Source: Brevibacillus ruminantium (lineage in GTDB: Bacteria > Bacillota > Bacilli > Brevibacillales > Brevibacillaceae). Taken from it: a stretch of 64,000 nt of DNA. The stretch lies in the NCBI RefSeq assembly GCF_023746555.1, contig NZ_CP098755.1, positions 4,782,001 through 4,846,000 on the forward strand. The letters run 5' to 3'. Positions within the stretch are counted from its first letter, which is position 1; every line of letters begins with the position of its first letter. The position numbers were made by a program, and so were the translations under genes. The notes below the pieces were generated by a model. That model saw only the letters and a list, made by a program, of their open reading frames with translations. It was not told the DNA's origin and did no database searches. Positions 41,316 to 51,200 of the stretch are shown here, one piece after another.

Positions 41316-44177
41316 CTACTCAATCGGTAACATGATTTCGACAGTCGTTCCTCTATTCTTTTGGCTATTGATCTTCATGCCTCCCCGATGTGCCTGGACA
41401 ATTTTATAACTGATCATCAGGCCTAATCCCGTGCCCTTTTCTTTTGTTGTATAAAATGGCTCGCCCAATTTTTGTATGCGGTCTTCGTCAATGCCATCTC
41501 CTTGGTCAATGAAGCGAATCGAGACTGCATTTTGCTGCTGCTGAAGTTGAATCTTGATTTCCCCTCCGTTTGGCATTGCTTCAATTGCATTTTTAAGAAT
41601 ATTAATGAAAACTTGCTTTAATTGATTTTCTTCACAGTTCACAATGAGGAGCGTACGTTCAAACTCAACCTCAATTTGGACATCATTCATGATGGCTTCT
41701 GTTTTTAGCAATTCGACGACCTGATTCAATAGAGCAGTGAGTTCTCGAGGTTGAAAGTTGGTCGCCTGTGGTTTTGCCAGTACCAGAAATTCGTTTACAA
41801 CCGATTGGATTCTGTCCAACTCCGATAATACCATGTGAAAATATTCTTCTTTGTAGTTGCCCTCCTTGATAAACTGAATGAACCCTCTGATGGAGGTCAA
41901 TGGATTTCTGATCTCATGAGCAACGCCTGCTGCCAATCGCCCCACTACCGATAGCTTATCGGATTTGCGCAACAGTTCTTCCGTCCTCTTCAGCTCAGTG
42001 ATATCACGACTGATGACTACAATTCCTTTTCGACGTCCATCCGAATTAAACAAGGGGACTTTACTGACATCAAATACTTTGCACTCTCCATCCGGCTGCG
42101 GGATGATTTCTTCCAACCGGACAGTACTGCCCTTTTCCCAGACTTTATTATCTGACTCTTCACAAAGCAACAATGCTGTAGAAAAAAAAGGGGCAATCGC
42201 TGCCAGTTCACTGTCCCGCTTTCCTTGAAAAGGGGTATTTTCCAGCTGGAAAGTACGCAAACAGCAATCATTCGCTTCCACCCATCGCCCTTCGCCATCC
42301 TTGAAGCAAACTGAATCCGGCATGGCATTAATCAAGGTGCGCAATTGCTTTTCTTTTTCTTTTAGTGCTTCTTCCATCCGCTTGCGTTCTGTAATATCTC
42401 GGAGGATCGCAACAAAAGCGATCACATTCCCTTCCGTATCCGAGAGCGGTGACACAAACGTATTGACATCCAGCAGACTTCCATCTCTGCGCTGTCTTAC
42501 TGTCTCATACGAGGTGACATGTCGGCTAATAACGATTTCCTGTTGAAGTCTGCTGAACTCATCGTGCAGATAGTCGGGAATCGTGGGCAGATCCCCACCG
42601 ATTACTTCCTGCTCTGTCCAGCCAAACATTCTCTCAAAGGCTCGATTCACTTTTATTACCTTGAAATGCAGGTCCAACACAACAATTGAATCGACAGTGT
42701 TTTTGAGATACAATTCCAATTGCTCTTTTGTTGATTTCAGATCCTCCTCGATTTGTTTATGCTTGGTAATGTCTTTCGCAATTCCGTAAATCCCGATGAT
42801 TTCGTGTTGATCAAACATCGGAAAATAATGAATCCTAACGTCGATTGTATGCCCATTTTTGTGTCTGACAGCGATTTCAATTTCCTGCGGCTTGCCCATT
42901 CTCACTTTCGCGAAGTGGTCTACTCTTTTATCTACATACTCTGGCAAAATAAGTGACTCAATGTTGATATTCCGCAGCTCTTCAATCGTATGGCCAATCA
43001 ATCTCTCGACAGCCGGGTTTGCTTCCAATATATTCCCCTGCAGGTCATAACAGATAATTGCGGAAGGATTATCTTCAAAAAGGGACTTGTAAAAGGCATC
43101 GCTCTTGATAAAAGATTTGGCAGCGGATCGCTCCATAACAATATCACCTGATACTGATTCGACTGCTGTTTCAACAGGCAGGGACTTCGGTATTCTTTCG
43201 TTGGGAACGGGCTTTATGACGTTCGGAGGAAAAACGTAAACGATCGCCCCTATCGGATTGCCACCGTATATATAGGGACTGAGTTCAAAGCGCCAGAATC
43301 CTTTACGATGTTCAACTTCCCATTGCATTCTAGACGTCAAGGGGAAGGGGGTAGAAGGAGCACCCACTAAAAAATCATTTGCATCTATCCAACCTTCGAT
43401 ATATAGCATAGGGGATGCATGGATTACCTTACACCCGCGATCCAAGATCAAGAAAGGAGTTTTCGCAGAAGAAGCTTGAAGTTGAGAGTAGTTTTCCGTA
43501 AGTCTAAACCGCTCTTGCTCCAGTTGTTTGTAAAGCTCTTGTTCTACCTTTTGGGCTGCTGAAATAACCGCAGATAAAGAATGAGGATGATACGCTCTCC
43601 ATAAGCCCGTCATATTCATGACCCCCAGTATTTTTTGGGTCGCCGGGTCTCGGATGGGAGCTGCAGAGCATGTCCATTTTTGTACTTCCTGACAAAAATG
43701 CTCTCCGGCAAATACTTGTATAGGCGAACCGGTAACGAGTGAAGTCCCGATCGCATTGGTCCCAGCCTTATTTTCTGCCCAGGAAGAGCCGTTGACAAAG
43801 TTCATGTCCTCAGCTTTTAACATGAGCGACACATCGCCATCCAAATACACGATATCTCCGGAGGAATTGCAAAACGTTATCAAATGACCAGCATCAATAG
43901 ACTGATTCTGCAATTGCAAAAGCAACGGCTTCAGAATGGGATAGTGCAGTTCGGTTAGCATATATTCCTCGATCTGCTCCTTGGAAAGATTAATTGCAGC
44001 CTTGTTATGCAGCGGATTGATGTTTTGTTCCTGACAACGCTGCCATGACTCGTACATCACCGAACGGATTAGCGGTTTTGATTTGACACCTGTGATAAAT
44101 TGTTCCCACTCTTGTTCAAGCTTTACTCTTTCTAAAGAAAGACTAGCACAGCTATCCAGAGCTATCAGTCGATTCAT
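41316..44177 (-). CDS. Soluble histidine kinase with AcoR-like GAF and three PAS domains
   Basis: ATG 44177 follows GGAGGAA; the product has 953 residues and no membrane segment. Residues about 30-215 match the N-terminal part of AcoR/DhaR sigma-54 activators (IRSVMYESWQRCQ, then SWAENKAGTNAIGTSLVTG and GVMNMTGLWRAYHPHSL). Three PAS domains follow: NPSAIICYDLQGNILEANPA, DSIVVLDLHFKVIKVNRAFE and MPDSVCFKDGEGRWVEAND. The end is a HisKA domain (GVAHEIRNPLTSIRGFIQF) and an ATPase domain (GEPFYTTKEKGTGLGL). The kinase part resembles the sporulation kinases. No response regulator is adjacent, so it may feed the Spo0 phosphorelay. A fusion of an activator-type GAF to a kinase is notable. Confidence 0.85.
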   Translation of the reverse strand: MNRLIALDSCASLSLERVKLEQEWEQFITGVKSKPLIRSVMYESWQRCQEQNINPLHNKAAINLSKEQIEEYMLTELHYPILKPLLLQLQNQSIDAGHLITFCNSSGDIVYLDGDVSLMLKAEDMNFVNGSSWAENKAGTNAIGTSLVTGSPIQVFAGEHFCQEVQKWTCSAAPIRDPATQKILGVMNMTGLWRAYHPHSLSAVISAAQKVEQELYKQLEQERFRLTENYSQLQASSAKTPFLILDRGCKVIHASPMLYIEGWIDANDFLVGAPSTPFPLTSRMQWEVEHRKGFWRFELSPYIYGGNPIGAIVYVFPPNVIKPVPNERIPKSLPVETAVESVSGDIVMERSAAKSFIKSDAFYKSLFEDNPSAIICYDLQGNILEANPAVERLIGHTIEELRNINIESLILPEYVDKRVDHFAKVRMGKPQEIEIAVRHKNGHTIDVRIHYFPMFDQHEIIGIYGIAKDITKHKQIEEDLKSTKEQLELYLKNTVDSIVVLDLHFKVIKVNRAFERMFGWTEQEVIGGDLPTIPDYLHDEFSRLQQEIVISRHVTSYETVRQRRDGSLLDVNTFVSPLSDTEGNVIAFVAILRDITERKRMEEALKEKEKQLRTLINAMPDSVCFKDGEGRWVEANDCCLRTFQLENTPFQGKRDSELAAIAPFFSTALLLCEESDNKVWEKGSTVRLEEIIPQPDGECKVFDVSKVPLFNSDGRRKGIVVISRDITELKRTEELLRKSDKLSVVGRLAAGVAHEIRNPLTSIRGFIQFIKEGNYKEEYFHMVLSELDRIQSVVNEFLVLAKPQATNFQPRELTALLNQVVELLKTEAIMNDVQIEVEFERTLLIVNCEENQLKQVFINILKNAIEAMPNGGEIKIQLQQQQNAVSIRFIDQGDGIDEDRIQKLGEPFYTTKEKGTGLGLMISYKIVQAHRGGMKINSQKNRGTTVEIMLPIE

Positions 44178-44299
44178 GGTCTTGTTCCTCCAGATAATAA
44201 AGTGGACCACTAATAATTGTGATAATATTTCGACAACTATTTTTCAATTCCTTTTGGGTTGAGGCCATTATTTATTGGTGGCGAGCATAAGTAAAAAGA

Positions 44300-46068
44300 G
44301 GGTGTCCCAAAAGTCATTGTAGATGACTGAGGGACGGCCCTCTTTTCATTTAGTCAAACAAAAAGAAACCGCCCTTTGGTAAAATGGAAGTACCACCCAC
44401 CATTTACAAAAAGGAGACGGTTTCTTTGTACATTCAATATACCATGGATCAACTCTGCTTACCAATGGATTTAGAAGAAGACATTCCCGCAAATCACCTC
44501 GTTCGTGTGATCAACGCCGCCGCCAATCGTCTCGACGACGCCATCTTCGATGCGGCTTACCCCGGAGGCGGACGAGACAGCTATCACCCCAAAATGCTCA
44601 CCAAAATCATCATCTATGCCTATACCCAGCGTATCTATTCCTCTCGCCAAATCGCCAAGGCTGTCCGTGAAAACATTATGTTTATGTGGATCGCGGGCAG
44701 GCAACGCCCAGACTTTCGTACCATCAATCGGTTTCGCTCAGAGCGCATGAAAACCGTATTGGAGACCGTGTTTACCGCGGTGCTTCAATTTCTGGTTGAG
44801 GAGAACTATGTGCAACTGGAGCATTACTTTGTGGACGGCACCAAGATCGAAGCCAATGCCAATCGGTATACGTTTGTTTGGGGAAAGGCAGTCGTGAAGC
44901 AGAAGGTCAAGCTTCAGGAGAAAGTCCAGACCTTGTTCGCCGCTATTGAAGAAACTGAGAGGCATGAAGAAAAAAACACGAGGGCAAGGATCTTCGTGAA
45001 ATAGATGAGTCTTCTGCCATCACCAGCGAAAAACTGGAGTATGCTGTCAAGCAATTGGAAGAGCGCCTGCAGGAGAAGCCGAAAAACAAGCCACTAAAGA
45101 AGGCGGTGCGCACCATCCGCAAGGATCTGCTCCCTCGCCTCCAAAAGTATGAGACGCATGAGACGATTTTAGGCAAGCGAAACAGCTACAGCAAAGCGGA
45201 CCATGATGCTACGTTTATGCGGATGAAAGAAGACCACATGCGAAATGGCAAGCTCAAGCCGGGGTACAACATTCAAATCGGCACCGAAAATCAATTTATT
45301 CTCGGCTACAGTGTCCACCAGCGGCCAACCGATACACGCTGCCTCATCCCTCATCTAAAGAAAATAAAATCACAGTTCGGCAAGCTGCCAAACACCGTCA
45401 TTGCCGATGCGGGCTATGGCGGCGAGGAGAACTATGACTACTTGGAACAGAATGAAGTCGAAGCTATCGTCAAATATAGCACGTACCACCGTGAAAAAAG
45501 TAAGGCATGGCAAAAGGACATTAGCAAGATTGACAACTGGTCCTATAACAGCGAACAAGATACGTGGACATGTGCGGCGGGTCAAACGCTCCATTTCCTC
45601 CGAGTAAGTAAGGAGAAAACGGAAAGTGGGTATGAAATCGAATACCGTCATTACCGCAGTACCGGTTGCAAAGAGTGTCCGCTAAAGCCTCAGTGTACAA
45701 AAGCCCAAGGAGATCGTGAGATCAAAGTCAGCATGAAGTATTTGCGGCTAAAGAACCAAGCAAGGCAAAAACTCCGCAGCGAAGAAGGCTATGCCCTGGC
45801 CGTGAGGCGCATGATTGAGCCGGAGCCCGTATTTGGCGATATGAAGAACAATCGAGGCTTTAAAAGGTTCCTGCTTCGAGGCTTACCAAAAGTAAGTCTG
45901 GAAGTCGGGTGGCTTTCCCTTGCCCACAATCTGCTCAAGAAAGCGGCGGTAGACGCTAAAAACCAAGGAACGAAGCGAGAACGGACCGCTTAACTCCTTG
46001 GTTTCTTCCGAAACTCATCTAATTTTTTTGCTGATGAGGGTGTTCCAAAGTTTACTTTTGGGACACCC
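44300..46068 (+). mobile_element. IS1182-family insertion sequence, complete ends
   Basis: Perfect 15-bp inverted repeats GGGTGTCCCAAAAGT (44300-44314) and ACTTTTGGGACACCC (46054-46068) flank a transposase gene on the plus strand. Length 1.77 kb is normal for the family. The left repeat is followed by a GAGGGACGGCCCTC hairpin. Confidence 0.9.
44426..45993 (+). CDS. IS1182-family transposase, split by a -1 frame change at a slippery heptamer
   Basis: TTG 44426 follows AAAGGAG by 9 bases and gives MYIQYTMDQLCLPMDLEED, the usual start. DDE blocks are visible: VDGTKIEANANRYTFVW in the first frame, and IADAGYGGEENYDYLEQN plus EPVFGDMKNNRGFKRFLLRG in the second. The first frame stops at 45004. The heptamer A-AAA-AAC at 44971-44977 is in the exact zero-frame phase of a canonical -1 slippery site, and a -1 shift there enters the second frame at once (HEGKDLREIDESSAI) and reads on to 45993 (about 520 residues). 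It may be programmed frameshifting or a simple homopolymer indel. Confidence 0.75.
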
Positions 46069-46162
46069 CCTTCCGGGGCTATCCCCTATATCAATCCATT
46101 ACATAGCAAATGCTATGGGATCAATGTAATCATACTATATGCAGTAAACCATAAAATATGAC

Positions 46163-46191
46163 AAAAGAGCAACTGTGAAAGTTGCTCTTTT
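46163..46191. terminator. Bidirectional terminator between the IS and the defence operon
   Basis: AAAAGAGCAACT and AGTTGCTCTTTT form a perfect 12-bp stem with a 5-base loop. It can end the leftward defence operon, whose last gene stops at 46269. Confidence 0.85.
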
Positions 46192-46268
46192 GGGATCAAT
46201 TAGGTGTACGTGATTATTCACGGGATCAATGCTTTCACTATGAATTATTGCACGACAAAAAGCATCTG

Positions 46269-46769
46269 TCAAGTAGCGGTGTGTCTTGTGGTAAACAATC
46301 TCCTAATCGCATCATCAATCTTCATTATGTCTTGATGACTTACGGAAGCTACCCTTCCTTTCGCTCGTAGCGGATAAGTGATTCTCCTCAAGCTTATCGT
46401 TCGGATCTGTTCAATAAGTGCCGTGTTATTATAATGTTCCAGATCGATATGGAAAAAGTACTCGTCATGTAGTCGTTGAGTAGTAAGTGGTACAACAACA
46501 GCGATCGGAGCTTCCTTTGTACTCCATAGAAGGACTACGGGCCGATGCTTATTTTCTTCGCTGCCGATGTTTTCTCCTAATTCCGCCCAATAAATTCCCT
46601 TTCGAAAAATCGGAAATTTATGGACATTTTCTGAACCGAACGCTAAGACAGCTTTCTGCTTCATCCACTTAACAAATTTCACGGTTTTTTCGCGATCCGG
46701 CTGAGTCGTTAGGAATTCTTTAACTTCACTCCAAATTTTTTCAATATCCTCTTCTTGCGATCCCTGCAA
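46269..46769 (-). CDS. MazF/PemK-like endoribonuclease, fifth gene of the Wadjet operon
   Basis: The 166-residue protein starts at TTG 46769, 6 bases after the jetD stop; its GGAGGTG site lies in the last codons of jetD. Residues 55-160 match the MazF/PemK toxin fold: IFRKGIYWAELGENIGSEE, KHRPVVLLWSTK, AVVVPLTTQRLHDEYF, ALIEQIRTISLRRI and the last helix QDIMKIDDAIRRLF. Arg and Thr of the usual active site are in place. The first about 50 residues (EEDIEKIWSEVKEFLTTQ) are an extra helical part. No antitoxin gene is next to it. Possible roles are an abortive effector of the defence operon, or a toxin held by the N-terminal part or by a Jet subunit; both are inference. Confidence 0.75.
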   Translation of the reverse strand: MQGSQEEDIEKIWSEVKEFLTTQPDREKTVKFVKWMKQKAVLAFGSENVHKFPIFRKGIYWAELGENIGSEENKHRPVVLLWSTKEAPIAVVVPLTTQRLHDEYFFHIDLEHYNNTALIEQIRTISLRRITYPLRAKGRVASVSHQDIMKIDDAIRRLFTTRHTAT

Positions 46770-46775
46770 CAGTCA

Positions 46776-48230
46776 CTACACCTCCATCCCATTTGCTTCC
46801 ATCCAATCACGCAACAGCTCTTCAACAAAAATTTCTTGATGAATTTTCACACCAATCAAGCACATTTTTGAACAAAGTCGGTCATCCCAATCAACCGTCA
46901 TTTTCCGCAGTTTCTGTTTTTCCGTATCCGACAAGGACATCCCACATTCTGTATGCCTCTCGTAATCTGAAAAACTCATACGCCATGGCACAAAATGCTT
47001 TCTGTATCTCCGAGCAAGCCCTTGTGCGATCTCCAAGCCTTTTACATCAAAATCTCCGGAATAGTGAAGACGTAGCTCATGATGGTCATTTGTCTCCAAA
47101 CAGCGGTCTATAAATCGAATGGTGGCCGCACTCGGCTGACCATTTAAACAAATGAATATCGGAAGGCTGTCACAACTGATGAGGTCCATTGGATTCTCCC
47201 ATTGCAACGTTTCGTCCAGCAAGGTTGCAAACACCGAGGGGTTTTCCACTGCATAAAGCGCAGAGAATGGTTGAATGGCAGGCAATCTCTCTACTTGCCG
47301 AAGTGTCAAAACGATCTCTTCTTTTTTTTCGGTCAGTTGCGGCGCAAAGAGAATGACCTGGGAAGAAATATCATCGTCGGCGATACCCGCAAAGCGATAC
47401 ATTTTTCGAATTTCTAAGCTTTTGACCGGATCCACCTCGTCATTCTCGTTTATGCTGCCAGTGCTGGACGATTCCCACTCTTCACCAGAAGCTATTGATT
47501 GAAAAAAATCACTTGACTCGTGATCGAATTCCCGTGAAAAAATCTCTCGAAGACTGTACCACAGCAATCGCCCAACCGGATATTTGAAATCGAACCTGTG
47601 AGCATTTTTGGCAACCTTTGCAGCAAGTACAGGGAGACGGATAAACTTCTCAGGTGGGGCACATTCAACCTCTGTATCTTTTTTCTGCTTCAACTCCCAC
47701 ACACGACAAAGCGCATCCAGACAATACACAAAATGTTGCTGAGCTTCTCCCGGATTTTGGATATACATTCCACGCAAAATCCGGCGGCTTCCTTGCGCAG
47801 CCCCTTTTCGCAAGCCTTCCACCCATTCGACAATCGGAACCGGCAATTTGCCACTCTTCATCGTCTGCAATGCCTCATCAATAAACTGGTTCCAATTCCT
47901 CTCTGCTTGTTGTTCCTCTTCCGCTCGAGTCAACACTTCTTGGCCATCGAGACAAGTAAGCAATTCTTGAATCGTTATTTTGTACCCACTCTTTTGTAAA
48001 ATGTTATCCAATTTCTTCATCGAGAATTTCAAATCTTCCCCAGGCTTCCAAAGTTGCCCCAGTAATCCTGCAAGTGAGTCACATTCATCGGCAGATAGCT
48101 GAGGGACCCGAACGAATCCGGACACCCCACGCCGACGATACGTGTCTCGACTCGCATCAATAAACCGTGCAAGCCCGGGCTCTGAAAAAAATACCTGAAT
48201 CTGATTGATCCGTTGTTCATCCATCTCCAC
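46776..48230 (-). CDS. jetD: JetD-type Toprim nuclease subunit (TIGR02679/DUF2399)
   Basis: GTG 48230 shares its base with the end of jetC (ATAGTGG), so translation is coupled. The 484-residue protein has an N-terminal helical part (ADECDSLAGLLGQLWKPGED) and a C-terminal Toprim-like DUF2399 region: SLPIFICLNGQPSAATIRFI and RLHYSGDFDVKGLEIAQGL, with the DxD at residues about 393-395, and then KIHQEIFVEELLRDW. JetD cleaves circular DNA held by the SMC motor. The first Toprim motif reads CLNGQPS with no Glu, so the metal residue of this block should be compared with relatives. Confidence 0.82.
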   Translation of the reverse strand: MEMDEQRINQIQVFFSEPGLARFIDASRDTYRRRGVSGFVRVPQLSADECDSLAGLLGQLWKPGEDLKFSMKKLDNILQKSGYKITIQELLTCLDGQEVLTRAEEEQQAERNWNQFIDEALQTMKSGKLPVPIVEWVEGLRKGAAQGSRRILRGMYIQNPGEAQQHFVYCLDALCRVWELKQKKDTEVECAPPEKFIRLPVLAAKVAKNAHRFDFKYPVGRLLWYSLREIFSREFDHESSDFFQSIASGEEWESSSTGSINENDEVDPVKSLEIRKMYRFAGIADDDISSQVILFAPQLTEKKEEIVLTLRQVERLPAIQPFSALYAVENPSVFATLLDETLQWENPMDLISCDSLPIFICLNGQPSAATIRFIDRCLETNDHHELRLHYSGDFDVKGLEIAQGLARRYRKHFVPWRMSFSDYERHTECGMSLSDTEKQKLRKMTVDWDDRLCSKMCLIGVKIHQEIFVEELLRDWMEANGMEV

Positions 48231-51200
48231 TATTCCTCACTCGCAGCAGCTGCTTCGTCCGTCTGCAATAACGCAAGGCGCTTCCCATTCCAGCGATAAC
48301 GGAACAGAGTGACAAAGTCGGCATCATTAGGACGATAGATTTCCACTACGGACAAGCTCGGGACCGTATCATAGCAGCCCCATAGCACCTGAGAGGTCAT
48401 CATGTAGTCAAAATCCATTTCGGTCAGGAGCTTGAACAAGTCGCGAATGTTCTCTTCGTCAACACCGGCAAACGCCTCGTCAAGAGAGATGATTTTGGGC
48501 GCTTCGGGGCTGGCGTCCGCATACCGGGAATACGTGGCGGCAAACAGTGGAATATACATCGACATCGCCTTTTCGCCACCGCTCATCACGTTAAATCTCG
48601 AATCAGTCAACTCCCGGTACCCTGCCTCGCCGCCTTTTTTGTACCGAAGCATAAACTGGAACCATGTCCGGTAATCCAGGATCTCGTAGATGTGTTTGCG
48701 GAGCGACTCCCGCTCTTCCTGCGCCCCCTGTTTCGCCCATTGGATCCGCGATCGGAAATGCTGGATCATTCGTTCGACTTCGTCTTCCCGCAGCAGCCGC
48801 GCATCCCTGCGCAAAAGCTCCACCAATTGCTCGGCGTTCATTTCTTTCTCAGACTGGGCCGCTTTGGGCACCCATTGCAATTGCAATTTCAAGCCGCTTG
48901 AGGTGTTTCGCTCGGCCATCAGCCGGTTCATTTCCTTAATCCATTGTTCGGCACGCATAATCCGCTGGCGAACCGTCTTGCCGACACTGCGCAAGATAAT
49001 TTCTTCATAAAGCTGCCGGTCCTTTTCATCCAGCAATCCGGACTGCTCCGTAATCAAATCGTTAATCTCCTCAAGCAGGGCGGATGGCGTTTGGGGCCGC
49101 AATCGATCACGCATGGATACAATTGTTACCCGCCCGGTCTGGTCATTCACCATGGCTTCCAAGACATAATCCATCAATAGATGGCGGACTGCGTTGAACT
49201 GATCGAGCAGTGAAGACGTCACGCTTTCGCGGTTTCTGCCTGCCGAGGAAGGCTGCAATTTTTCATATATCGCTTTGCATAGACGAAAGGATTCGATATC
49301 GTCTACTTTCGATTTCGATACATCCACCCAATCTCTGACAAGGCCCAAGGAGATCTCGCCATTCCATTGTTGCAATGCGCGCTCTACCGCTTGTTGAAGT
49401 TCATCAAATCGTCGCGTTCTTGAGTCTAGTCGCTCGGTTAACCTTGCTTGCTCATTTTCCTTCTCTCTGATGTCTTTATCCTTGCTTTGGATATCGCGAG
49501 TCAGTTGTTTTCTCTCCGCTTCCAACTGGGAGATACGTTCGACCAACTCATGAATGCCCAGTTCTTGCATGTGGCGTCGCAGGCTTTCAATCTTTACTTG
49601 TAGGGAGTTGTATTTCTCCTCCAGTTCCTCCGCCAGTTCTGTTTCATTGTCAATTTCCGACAACAGTTCTACGGTCTCTTCTTGCAGCCTCCCAATGGTT
49701 TGCGACGCATGCTGATACTGTCTCCAATCCTCATGCAATTTGGAAATGCCGTCCAAGTAATGCTGGATCGTTTCTCGTGCCATTTGCAACTCTTTAAGAT
49801 TTTTGAGACGGGTCCATTGCTCCGTACTCATCGCCAGCTCGATTTTCAACTGCTGCCATTGATTGTTCTTTTCCCGTACACGATTGGCCATTCGTTGGGC
49901 CTGAGCCATCACCGCATGCAGCTTGTGAACGGCTTCAGAGAGAGCGTCCAATCGTTCTTGAACCAGCTTGTCATTCGGAAACGCCTGCACATCTTCTTCT
50001 ACCTGAGCAATCGCTCTCTGGATTTCGCTTGCTTTCTTTTCTAACTCTCCCCATTTTTTATCGCAGGTTTCTATCTCACGCTGCAATCGCTCAATCTCAG
50101 ATTGTTTGTAGCGGCGCCGGGCCTCCTTACCAATAAAACGGGCTGGCTGGGTATCTGTTACACACCCGTGAAGCGGTCCCAATTGAAAAAAGGAAGAACC
50201 GATCCAGATCGACGTGGCGTCCCACTCTTCAAATTGCGGCGTGTCTGTCGTTTCTCTCCAGGCAAACGTCCGGAGCACCGCATCGATCATCGCTTCATCG
50301 AGGCCGCTTTCCGGGGAGGGAACAGGCTTCAGCACGTCAGCGAGGGTATACCCCCATTCCGCTGGAGCGGGGGCAAGCCATACCTCTTCACCTTCTTTGA
50401 CTCTGACCAGGCGTCCATCCGATGCTACCCATGCGTCAAGAAGACCGCATGCGCCAAGGACACCTTCGATGCGAGCCCGCTCCTCCTCCGTCCAATGGTC
50501 CAGGAAATCGCACACGGCATACAGCGGGGCCCCTGCTCCAGCTTCCCGACCTGTACGGGCAGCTATTCTCGCGCTGCTTCGATCCGGCTCCGGTTCACGG
50601 CTCTCCTTCCACGCTTGCTGCTCTCGCAAAAGTGCGGTTCTCTCTTCCTCGATCCGCTGCATGTCATGGCGTAGCTGCCATTCCTGTTCCTTCCATTGTC
50701 TCCGGATCTGTTCCGCGGATTCGATGACGGGTTGCTTCACATCGGCGAAATTCCTGTTTTCCAGAGAAATAGCGGAGACTGCCTGCAATACCCGTTGAAA
50801 TGTCCCTTCTTCTATAGCAAGCTCTTTTAGCTGCTGTTTCCACTGAACAATCTCCTCTTTTAACTGCTGCAGTGCGGCTTCTGTCTGTTTTTCGGACTCA
50901 ACCTTCGCCAGTTCGGCTGCATCCCTTTCCTGCCGTATGGCTCCCAGTTCCTTCTCTAATTCCTGCAGACTGTTCCATGCATCCCGCTCCTCCTGGGCAA
51001 TCTTCTGTGCATGGGCGATCGCATCGCGGTGACGGGCTACATCCTTTTTCCACTCCAGAACAAACCTGTCTTCTTCAGGAGGGTGCTGGTGCCAATAGCG
51101 ATGGTAGATATCGTGTTCGGCGAATTCCATCTCTCTTGCCAGACTCTCAAGCTCCAGCAGTTGATCTTCCTGGGCATGCAACTGCTCCGACATCAGCCCC

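Noticed and set aside
45055..45993. Independent gene starting at 45055
   Set aside because: It has no ribosome site and continues the transposase in the -1 frame from the heptamer at 44971.
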